This document shows, piece after piece, positions 20,426 through 28,444 of a stretch of 64,000 nt of DNA; positions within the stretch are counted from its first letter, which is position 1, and each line of letters opens with the position of its first letter. Under the pieces are notes generated by a model. It searched no databases and had not been told where the DNA came from. It saw only the letters and a program-made list of their open reading frames with translations. Where the stretch lies: the NCBI GenBank assembly GCA_902598015.1, contig CACJZT010000006.1, forward strand, positions 1 to 64,000, read 5' to 3'. A program made the translations under genes and the position numbers. Source of the stretch: an uncultured Pelagibacteraceae bacterium (GTDB lineage: Bacteria > Pseudomonadota > Alphaproteobacteria > Pelagibacterales > Pelagibacteraceae).

Positions 20426-20554
20426 GTGCAAAGTATTTTCTTACTTGCATTTAAAAAAAAAAATGCTAATTACACAGCAATGAATAAAGTAGTTATTAGT
20501 AACAGAGAAACTCACAGACATCATTCTCATGCTGGCTGCAAGCTAGCTATTTAA
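20402..20554 (+). CDS. Possible 50-aa His-rich small protein
   Basis: Hand-translated MLNNIAIPVQSIFLLAFKKKNANYTAMNKVVISNRETHRHHSHAGCKLAI; start codon lies inside the 20391-20425 hairpin. Confidence 0.35.
   Translation: MLNNIAIPVQSIFLLAFKKKNANYTAMNKVVISNRETHRHHSHAGCKLAI
20531..20547 (+). terminator. Possible stem-loop terminator GCTGGCT-GCA-AGCTAGC
   Basis: 7-bp stem with one G-T pair, 3-nt loop, followed by TATTTAATTATTT (no strict U tract). Confidence 0.35.
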
Positions 20555-20604
20555 TTATTTATAAATTTAATTTTATCCACATTTAGTATAAAACAGTAGA
20601 AGGA

Positions 20605-20681
20605 GCACGGGTAGCTCAGTTGGTTAGAGCAGCGGTTTGTGGAACCGAAGGTCGACAGTTCGAATCTGTCCCCGTGTACCA
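20605..20681 (+). tRNA. tRNA-His (anticodon GTG)
   Basis: Acceptor GCACGGG/CCCGTGT, anticodon loop TTGTGGA, T arm GACAG-TTCGAAT-CTGTC, encoded ACCA. Confidence 0.94.
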
Positions 20682-20685
20682 AAAA

Positions 20686-22116
20686 ATGAATAAAGAAAAA
20701 AAATTATCAGCAAATACCCCTTCGGGTTTTGTTGATAGATATGGTAAAGAATTAGCGTTAAAAGAAAATTTAATTGCTAAGATTGAGGAAAATTTTTTAA
20801 AATTTGGTTTTTCAAAACTAGAAACCCCAAGTTTTGAAATATCAGAAAATATAGGAAAATTTTTACCAGATGAAGATAGGCCAAGCTCTGGTGTATTTGG
20901 TTTTCAAGAGGAAAATAACAGTTGGATATCATTACGTTATGATTTAACTGCGCCATTAGCAAGATACGTATCTCAAAATTATTTAAATATCTCAAATCCT
21001 TTTAAAAGATATCAGATTGGTAATGTATGGCGAAACGAGAAACCTGGTCCTGGTAGATTTAGAGAGTTTACACAAGCTGATTGTGATATTGTTGGATCTA
21101 GTAATCCTTTAGCAGATGCTGAGATGTGCAATCTTTTAGCTGACACATTATATTTCTGTGGCTTAGAAAAAAATCAATATCAAATCAAATTGAGTAATAG
21201 AAAATTAATCCAAGGACTTATTGAAAATTTAAAAATTTCAGAAAGCAAACAACAACTTACTGTTTTGAGAGCTATAGATAAGCTTGATAGAGTTGGAACA
21301 GATGGAGTTAAACAATTGCTTACAACAGGGCGTGAAGACAAATCTGGTGATAAAACTATTGGAGCAAACCTCTCTGATAATCAAGCTGATGAAATAGTTA
21401 GTTTTATAAATATGAAATCTTTAGATGAAATTAAGTCAGCCATACCAAACAAATTAGTTGAAGATGGTATTGATGAATTAAATAAAGTATTAGATGGAAT
21501 AAGTTATTCATCTAATTTTGATCAAATAATTTTTTCTCCTGAAGTTATCAGAGGACTTGAATATTATGATGGCCCAATATTTGAGGCAAATTTAACATTT
21601 AAAGTTAAAAATCAAAAAAACCAAGAAGTGGAGTTTGGCTCAGTTGGAGGAGGTGGAAGATATAATTCTTTGGTTTCAAGATTTAAAAAAGTAGACTTAT
21701 CTGCAACAGGTGTTTCCATAGGCCTTGATCGTTTGCTATACGCATTAGTTCAGTTAAATAAAATCGAAGTTAAAAATTATTCACCAATAATAATATGTGT
21801 TTTAGATAAAAAATATCTCTCTAATTATTATGAATTGTTATCACAACTTAGAAATCAAAATATAAGATCCGAAATTTATTTAGGAGATTTAGGTTTGAAA
21901 TCTCAATTAAAATATGCTGATAAAAGGAGTGCACCAGCTGTAATTCTTTGTGGGGAAGATGAATTTAATGATAATAAAATTACTATAAAAAAATTAAACT
22001 CAAACTTAGACGAAACATCAAAAAATTTATCAAGAGAAGAGTGGAAAAAATCTGAAAATACTCAAATTACATTTGACAAGGAGAACCTGATTGATGAAAT
22101 CAAAAAACTTATCTGA
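20686..22116 (+). CDS. hisS: Histidyl-tRNA synthetase
   Basis: TPSGFVDRYGKEL, SLRYDLTAPLARYVS, FREFTQADCDIVG, GLEYYDGPIFEA; ATG at 20686 (track start 20620 is inside tRNA-His). Confidence 0.95.
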   Translation: MNKEKKLSANTPSGFVDRYGKELALKENLIAKIEENFLKFGFSKLETPSFEISENIGKFLPDEDRPSSGVFGFQEENNSWISLRYDLTAPLARYVSQNYLNISNPFKRYQIGNVWRNEKPGPGRFREFTQADCDIVGSSNPLADAEMCNLLADTLYFCGLEKNQYQIKLSNRKLIQGLIENLKISESKQQLTVLRAIDKLDRVGTDGVKQLLTTGREDKSGDKTIGANLSDNQADEIVSFINMKSLDEIKSAIPNKLVEDGIDELNKVLDGISYSSNFDQIIFSPEVIRGLEYYDGPIFEANLTFKVKNQKNQEVEFGSVGGGGRYNSLVSRFKKVDLSATGVSIGLDRLLYALVQLNKIEVKNYSPIIICVLDKKYLSNYYELLSQLRNQNIRSEIYLGDLGLKSQLKYADKRSAPAVILCGEDEFNDNKITIKKLNSNLDETSKNLSREEWKKSENTQITFDKENLIDEIKKLI

Positions 22117-23146
22117 GAATATTTTAAAAATTATTAAGTCAAATGGATATAAATATATTGATCTTGATACAGTAATTGACACGAATTTAATATTGGAAAG
22201 GTCAGGAGAAAATTTCAAAAGATTTATATTCTCTTTCAATGATCAATTAGGAAATGAACTTTGTTTAAGACCTGATTTAACAATTGCATCTTGCGTTAGA
22301 TATTTAAATCATAATAAGAAAACTAGTGAAAAAATTTTCTATAGTGGTCAAGCATTTAGAAAAGGATTAAATAAAAAAGATTCTGTTATCAGAAATCAAA
22401 TTGGTTTTGAAATATTGGGATCTTTTACTGAAAAAAAAGACGATAAAAAAATAATTGAAACTTCACTAAAAGCATTATCAAAAATTAAATATAATAGTGG
22501 AAATTTAGTAATAGGGAACATAGAAATTTTTAGGCTTTTATTAGATAAATTGGATTGTCCGGCAAGATGGAAATTAAGATTACAACGTCATTTTTGGAGA
22601 GAAAATTATTTTAATGATTTACTTAAACGACTGGAGACCAACTCTGATATTGATCCAACAATTGTTGAAATAGATAAAAAAAAATATTCTAGAATGATAA
22701 ATGGAAACCAAAAAAAAGAAGTTGCCGGAAGATCTATAGAAGAAATATTATTGAGATTTGATTCAAAGATTAAAGATCCAAGAAGAACAAAAAAAGGAAG
22801 TAATGTCGTAAAAATTTTAAAAGAGTACTTAAAAATTGAGTGTCCAATTAATCAAGCATCTAAAAAGTTAAATTTATTTTTCAAAAAAAATAAAATTAAT
22901 CTTAGAGTTCAAAATGATTATTTTCCAATAACTAAAAATAAAATTAATAAATTAAATGTTAGATTTAATTCTTCTTTTGGAAGACATCTCGAATATTACA
23001 CTGGTTTGGTATTCAAGATTGATATTAAATCAAAGTCTGAAAAATTAAATATTAGAGGTGGCAGATACGACTCTTTAATCAAAGATCTTGGCTTTAAAAA
23101 AAATATACCAGCTGTAGGAGCTGCTATTAACTTAGAAAAAATATGA
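22091..23146 (+). CDS. hisZ: ATP phosphoribosyltransferase regulatory subunit HisZ
   Basis: HisRS-like fold lacking synthetase C-terminal domain: LCLRPDLTIASCVRYL, GRHLEYYTGLVFKID, NIRGGRYDSL; next to hisS and near hisG. Confidence 0.85.
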   Translation: MMKSKNLSENILKIIKSNGYKYIDLDTVIDTNLILERSGENFKRFIFSFNDQLGNELCLRPDLTIASCVRYLNHNKKTSEKIFYSGQAFRKGLNKKDSVIRNQIGFEILGSFTEKKDDKKIIETSLKALSKIKYNSGNLVIGNIEIFRLLLDKLDCPARWKLRLQRHFWRENYFNDLLKRLETNSDIDPTIVEIDKKKYSRMINGNQKKEVAGRSIEEILLRFDSKIKDPRRTKKGSNVVKILKEYLKIECPINQASKKLNLFFKKNKINLRVQNDYFPITKNKINKLNVRFNSSFGRHLEYYTGLVFKIDIKSKSEKLNIRGGRYDSLIKDLGFKKNIPAVGAAINLEKI

Positions 23147-23988
23147 TAATTTGGTTAGCTTCATATCCTAAAAGTGGAAATACTTGGTTAAGATCATTAA
23201 TCGCTAATTACTATTTTTCAGAAACAGGTGATTTTAATTTTGAACTTTTGGAAAAAATAGATTCTTTTCCAAGTAACAAATATTTCAGAAAGTATTTAGA
23301 TAAATTCAACCAACCTCACGATACTTCAAAGTATTGGATAAAGGAGCAAGAAAAAATCAATAAATCCAAAGGTTTGAAATTTTTTAAAACTCATAATGCA
23401 CTTTGTAAAATAGAAGGTAATCAATTTACTAATAAAGAAAATACGTTAGGTGTTATTTATATAATAAGAGATCCAAGAAATGTAATCTCTTCATTATCAA
23501 ATCATTATCAAATTTCTGTTGATGAGGCTTTTCAATTTATGACAGATGAAAAAAGAGGAATTGTCTCTAAAGAAAAAGATCGATTTTTAGGTTTTCAGGC
23601 ACTTTTTTCCTGGAAATTAAATCAGAAATCATGGGTAGAAAATAAATTATATCCAGTTTTAACTGTAAGATATGAAGATCTACAAATCGATGCACTAAAA
23701 ACACTTAAACAAGTCATTAATTTTATTAATAAACTTTCTAAATCAGATGAAAAATTTAAAAAAGAAAAAGCTTTAAAATGTGTACATAATTGCAATTTCA
23801 ATAATTTAAAAAAACTAGAGGACGAAAAAGGTTTTGCAGAAGCTATTACAAAAAAAGGTTCTGACGAAAAAATAAAATTTTTTAATTTAGGAAAAGACAA
23901 TGATTACAGGAAATTACTTAATGAAAATTTAATAAGTAAAATGAATAATTTATTTCAAGAAGAGCTGGTAAAATATAAATATGAGTAA
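23143..23988 (+). CDS. Sulfotransferase-domain protein
   Basis: YPKSGNTWLRSLIANYYF (PAPS 5'-phosphosulfate loop), YIIRDPRNVISS. Confidence 0.85.
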   Translation: MIIWLASYPKSGNTWLRSLIANYYFSETGDFNFELLEKIDSFPSNKYFRKYLDKFNQPHDTSKYWIKEQEKINKSKGLKFFKTHNALCKIEGNQFTNKENTLGVIYIIRDPRNVISSLSNHYQISVDEAFQFMTDEKRGIVSKEKDRFLGFQALFSWKLNQKSWVENKLYPVLTVRYEDLQIDALKTLKQVINFINKLSKSDEKFKKEKALKCVHNCNFNNLKKLEDEKGFAEAITKKGSDEKIKFFNLGKDNDYRKLLNENLISKMNNLFQEELVKYKYE

Positions 23989-24652
23989 TAACATCATAAA
24001 AATTGGAATTCCAAGCAAAGGTCGTTTACGGTCTGGAGTATTAAATATTTTTAAAAAAAAGAAATTAAAAATTCTCTCTGAAAGAGGTGAGAGAGACTTA
24101 TTTGGATTTATCAAAGGAAAAAAAAATTTTGTTATTAATTATCTGCATGCTAGAGAGATAATAGAACGTCTTGCGGATGGATCTTTAGATATTGGTTTTT
24201 CTGGATATGATTTATTAAAGGAAAGCGAGATAAATATTCAAAAAAAGGTGGTTGTAAAAAAAAAGTACGATTTCGGAGAGGCTACATTGGTAGTTGCAAT
24301 CCCAGATGACTGGATAGATGTACAGACAATGCCTGATCTAGAAGAAATAGCTTTTGAATTTAAAGATAAAAAAAAAAATAGATTGCGTATAGCTACAAAA
24401 TATCCAAATCTAACTACGGAGTTTATGTTCTCTAGAGGAGTAACACAATTTAAACTAGTAAAGAGTCTTGGTGCTACTGAGATATATCCATTTACTGGAT
24501 CATCAGAAATTATAACTGATATAACTTCAACAGGAGCAACCTTAAAAGCTAATAAATTAAGGATATTAAAAGACGGAATAATTCTTAAATCCCAAGCTTG
24601 TTTAATGACCTCAAGAAAAAATAAAGAGGTAGAACTCTTAAAAGTGTTTTAA
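23981..24652 (+). CDS. hisG: ATP phosphoribosyltransferase, short catalytic form
   Basis: IGIPSKGRL, ARTATKYPNL-type RIATKYPNLTTEFMFSRGV, SSEIITDITSTGATLKANKLRIL. Confidence 0.93.
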   Translation: MSNNIIKIGIPSKGRLRSGVLNIFKKKKLKILSERGERDLFGFIKGKKNFVINYLHAREIIERLADGSLDIGFSGYDLLKESEINIQKKVVVKKKYDFGEATLVVAIPDDWIDVQTMPDLEEIAFEFKDKKKNRLRIATKYPNLTTEFMFSRGVTQFKLVKSLGATEIYPFTGSSEIITDITSTGATLKANKLRILKDGIILKSQACLMTSRKNKEVELLKVF

Positions 24653-24693
24653 ATAAACTTTAAATATTATTAAGTAAGTGTAACATACGAATC

Positions 24694-25788
24694 ATGGATA
24701 TAATTTTAATAATTATTTTAGCTTTAATATTTATAGGGACTCTATCTATCCTTTATTTAAATATTAAATCAAATACAAAAAAAGAGGATGAAAACAAAGC
24801 TAATGAGATAGCAAATCTAAATGCTGAAATAATTAAATTAAAAGATAGTTTAAATACTACTATAAATACATCTTTAAGTTCAATGTCTTCATCTTTTAAC
24901 AATCTTTCAACTGGTGTTACGAAAGATATGACAGCAGCTCTGACAAAAGTTGATGAGAAAGTTGCAGCTTTTAATTCCCAAGTTGAAAGTTTAAACGACA
25001 GTCAGAAAGGCATTAATAAAATTTTAGCTGGAGTCAAAAAGTATGGAACTTTAGCTGAGTTCAGCCTGGGCTCACTTATTAAGGATTTACTACCTTCTTC
25101 ACAATACCTTTCAAATGTTAAAATGAAGGAGGAAACTAGCGAAAATGTTGAATTTGCTATTAAACTCCAAGAGGGTGTATTGGTTCCAGTTGATAGCCAT
25201 TTTCCTGTAGAGAGATTTAAAGCTATTCAAGATGCTCATCAAGAAGACGATAAAAAAGCTATTGCGGATGCAAGAACTAAACTTGCAAAAGCTTTCAAAG
25301 AAAAAGCCAAGAGTATAAATGAAAAATATATTTTTCCACCTAAAACCACTGATTTTGCAATTGTGTATGCGCCAACAGAGAGTTTGTTTTTAGAGTTAGC
25401 TAATTATCAAGATCCAAATACTAAAGAATTATTGAGCCAAGAATTAATGAAAAAATATAAAGTAACTGTTATGGGACCAAATAATTTATCTGGGTATCTA
25501 CAATCATTACACATGGGTTTTCAAACATTAAAAGTTCAAAAACATGCAACAGAAATATATGATCATTTAAAAACAATAAGTACTAGATTTACAAAACACT
25601 TTGATGGAATTGTTAATCTTAGAAAAAAATTAGAAGAGGCAATGACGGCTGTTGATAAATTTGGAACAGATGCAAGATCTATTAAAAGAACATTAGAAAA
25701 TATAAAAGATCCTGAGCAAATTGAAAAAGCTATTGAAACAGAAAATGTTGAGAAATTTGAGGATATTCCAAGACAAGCAAAAAATTAA
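24694..25788 (+). CDS. rmuC: RmuC-like DNA recombination protein
   Basis: N-terminal TM and coiled coil; VPVDSHFPVERFKAI, FAIVYAPTESLFLELANY, NNLSGYLQSLHMGFQTLKVQKHA. Confidence 0.85.
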   Translation: MDIILIIILALIFIGTLSILYLNIKSNTKKEDENKANEIANLNAEIIKLKDSLNTTINTSLSSMSSSFNNLSTGVTKDMTAALTKVDEKVAAFNSQVESLNDSQKGINKILAGVKKYGTLAEFSLGSLIKDLLPSSQYLSNVKMKEETSENVEFAIKLQEGVLVPVDSHFPVERFKAIQDAHQEDDKKAIADARTKLAKAFKEKAKSINEKYIFPPKTTDFAIVYAPTESLFLELANYQDPNTKELLSQELMKKYKVTVMGPNNLSGYLQSLHMGFQTLKVQKHATEIYDHLKTISTRFTKHFDGIVNLRKKLEEAMTAVDKFGTDARSIKRTLENIKDPEQIEKAIETENVEKFEDIPRQAKN

Positions 25789-25812
25789 ATTAATTCTAAT
25801 ACAAAAAATTTA

Positions 25813-26499
25813 ATGAAGTGGAATAATAAATTTAATTATCCCAAGTCTTCAAGGACAATTGAAGATGGATACAGAAAATATTTATTAGGAGAGAACAAAC
25901 TACCAAGTGTTACCACTATTCTAAGTACTACAAAGTCTGAAGAAGAGAAGGCAGCTCTTGCAAATTGGAAAGAGAGAGTAGGAATTAAGGAAGCAAATAG
26001 AATTAAAACAGAGGCGTCATCGAGGGGTACCTCTATGCACTCTTATATTGAGGACTATTTAAGAGGAAGAATTAACGAGAGTTTTTTTGAGAGTAATGAA
26101 CAATATAAAAACATGGCTAAAGAAATAATTCAAAAAGGGATTACTGGAAGACTTAATGAGGTATATGGAATGGAAGAAACTTTATATTATCCAGATCAAT
26201 ATGCTGGAACAGCTGACATGATAGCATTATACGAAGGTAAAGATGTTATAGTAGATTTTAAACAGTCTAATAAACCAAAAAAAGCAGACTACATTCAAGA
26301 TTATTTTTTACAATTAGGAGCCTATACATTAGCACACGATACTGTCCATAGAACAAAGATGAAAGCAGGGATAATATTATTATGCACTAAAGATATTTTG
26401 TTCCAAGAATTTAAAATTGAGGGAGCTGAATTAGAAATGTATCAAAATTTATTTTTAGGAAGGGTTAAAAAGTTCTACGAATTGAATAATATATCTTGA
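25813..26499 (+). CDS. PD-(D/E)XK exonuclease, MGME1/phage-exonuclease-like
   Basis: LPSVTTILSTT, RGTSMHSYIEDYL, YAGTADMIALYEGKDVIVDFKQSNKPK catalytic arrangement, QLGAYTLAH. Confidence 0.75.
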   Translation: MKWNNKFNYPKSSRTIEDGYRKYLLGENKLPSVTTILSTTKSEEEKAALANWKERVGIKEANRIKTEASSRGTSMHSYIEDYLRGRINESFFESNEQYKNMAKEIIQKGITGRLNEVYGMEETLYYPDQYAGTADMIALYEGKDVIVDFKQSNKPKKADYIQDYFLQLGAYTLAHDTVHRTKMKAGIILLCTKDILFQEFKIEGAELEMYQNLFLGRVKKFYELNNIS

Positions 26500-26623
26500 C
26501 TTTACTTAACCTATCCATAAAAGAGTTATTAATACCTGAGCTAATCGTTTATATGCTAATGGTTAAGTCTTTAAAAAACTTTCCAAAAACCCATAAAATA
26601 TTAGCTAATTTGAGGATAAAATT

Positions 26624-28057
26624 ATGAATTTAGCAATTTGGGACATAGAATCATCGAGTGCAAGCACAGACTTTGGAAGTATCATTGAAATAGGTGGAGT
26701 TCTAGTTGATGAGAATTTTAAAGAGAAAGACAGATTTAATTTAAGATGCAGTTTACCTGAAGGTGAAATCTTTCAGGCCATGGCACTTATTGTTAATAAG
26801 ACATCAATAAAGCAATTAACTCAAACTAATCTTTCTCACTATCAAATGTTAGCGGAAGTTGAAAAAATATTTAAAAAGTGGAGTCCCGCAGTATTTCTTG
26901 GTTGGTCTAATATTGGATTTGATGATGAAATGATAAGAAAAGAGTTTTTTAAAGGCATTAGATATCCATATCTTACAAATGCTGCTCCAAACAAAAGACA
27001 TGACGGAATTAATATTGCTCGTGCAGCATATGCGATAGATCCTTCAATTTTAGAAGTAGAATTTAATGAAAAAAATAATGCAGTATTTAAATTAGAATCG
27101 TTAGCAAGAATGCAAGGTATAGATTCAACTGACGCCCATAGTGCTTTAAGTGATAGTATAATGACAGCCAAAGTTTTAAATATTGTAAAAAAAAAACAAC
27201 CTGACACTTGGGAGTCTTTTTTTAAAACTGCTAACAAATCTGATACAGAAACTATTATTAAGAAGGGTGAAATTATTACCTTAAATGAGTATTATTACGG
27301 TAAATCAAGACTTCATCTAGTTGCACCTCTTCATCAAAAATATTGTATGCATCCAATATATGCTGGTTGGTACTATGCGTTCGACTTAAGGATTGATATA
27401 GAGCCTTTATTAAATTTATCTATAAATGAGTTAAGAGTTGAAATGAAAAAATCTCCTAAGTTCTTAAGAACTATTAGATCTAATAAGGCCCCAATTATTG
27501 TTGATGCAAAATACGGCATGAAAGCTGAACCTTATAGTGCTATGGATAAGTCTTTAATTAGTAAAAGGGCAGATATTGTTAAAAATAATGAGAATTTTTC
27601 TCAAAATATACTTCATGCATTAAGAGAAGCAGCTGAAGAGAAAGAACAATCTAAAACACAAGAAGATATATATGCTGAAGAAAGTATTTATACCAAATTT
27701 ACATCAAACAAAGATACTTCCTTATTTCCTGCTTGGCATGCAGCATCTTGGAAAGATAAACTTAAATTATTAGATAAATTTGATGATGATAGATTAGTGG
27801 GATTTGGAAAAAAAATAATCTTTCAAGAAGCTCCTGAAGTTCTGCCTGAAAGCATGCTTAAATCAATAAAACGAGAAATTGCAAAGCGAATTTTGAGTGA
27901 AAAGAAAGAAAAGTGGTGGACAATTCCAACACTTTACACAGAAATTGATACTCTGAGAGAAAAATATACCAATGAAAGTGACATTGAAAAGCTTGCGCTT
28001 CTAGATGAGTTTAACGAATACGCAATGTCAATACAGAAAAAGTATGAAAATATTTAA
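26624..28057 (+). CDS. Exodeoxyribonuclease I-like DnaQ-fold exonuclease
   Basis: WDIESSSASTDFGSIIEIGGVLVDE, GWSNIGFDDEMIRKEFF, DAHSALSDSIMTAKVL. Confidence 0.82.
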   Translation: MNLAIWDIESSSASTDFGSIIEIGGVLVDENFKEKDRFNLRCSLPEGEIFQAMALIVNKTSIKQLTQTNLSHYQMLAEVEKIFKKWSPAVFLGWSNIGFDDEMIRKEFFKGIRYPYLTNAAPNKRHDGINIARAAYAIDPSILEVEFNEKNNAVFKLESLARMQGIDSTDAHSALSDSIMTAKVLNIVKKKQPDTWESFFKTANKSDTETIIKKGEIITLNEYYYGKSRLHLVAPLHQKYCMHPIYAGWYYAFDLRIDIEPLLNLSINELRVEMKKSPKFLRTIRSNKAPIIVDAKYGMKAEPYSAMDKSLISKRADIVKNNENFSQNILHALREAAEEKEQSKTQEDIYAEESIYTKFTSNKDTSLFPAWHAASWKDKLKLLDKFDDDRLVGFGKKIIFQEAPEVLPESMLKSIKREIAKRILSEKKEKWWTIPTLYTEIDTLREKYTNESDIEKLALLDEFNEYAMSIQKKYENI

Positions 28058-28123
28058 TGTGGATAATTTTAATATTTTTCTTTTAACTATTGATAAAAAA
28101 ATTCTAATTTATATATAGAGCTT

Positions 28124-28444
28124 ATGGCGACATTAAAAGTTACAGACGAAAAATTTGAAGATCAGGTTTTAAAAAATGAGAAACCTGTTTTAGTAGATTT
28201 TTGGGCCGAATGGTGCGGACCATGTAAAATGGTTGGACCAATTTTAGAGGAAATTTCAGAGGAGATGGCAAATGATATTGTCATTGCAAAACATGACATA
28301 GACTCAGAACCTAACATGCCTACTAAATACGGTGTTCGAGGAATTCCTACAATGCTTTTATTTAAAGGTGGGGAATTAAAAGCAACTAAAGTTGGAGCTA
28401 CACCTAAGAGCGATATTGTTGCTTTTATAAAAGAGAATATTTAA
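28124..28444 (+). CDS. trxA: Thioredoxin
   Basis: VLVDFWAEWCGPCKMVGPIL, YGVRGIPTMLLFKGG. Confidence 0.97.
   Translation: MATLKVTDEKFEDQVLKNEKPVLVDFWAEWCGPCKMVGPILEEISEEMANDIVIAKHDIDSEPNMPTKYGVRGIPTMLLFKGGELKATKVGATPKSDIVAFIKENI

Noticed and set aside
20620-20685. Upstream extension of hisS to 20620
   Set aside because: Lies inside the tRNA-His cloverleaf; ATG at 20686 matches the expected N-terminus
25813-26499. Phage-like exonuclease as evidence of a prophage remnant
   Set aside because: No integrase, structural genes, att-like repeats or composition shift nearby; flanked by chromosomal repair genes
26842-27237. 131-aa minus-strand ORF opposite the ExoI-like gene
   Set aside because: Antisense shadow with no recognisable family
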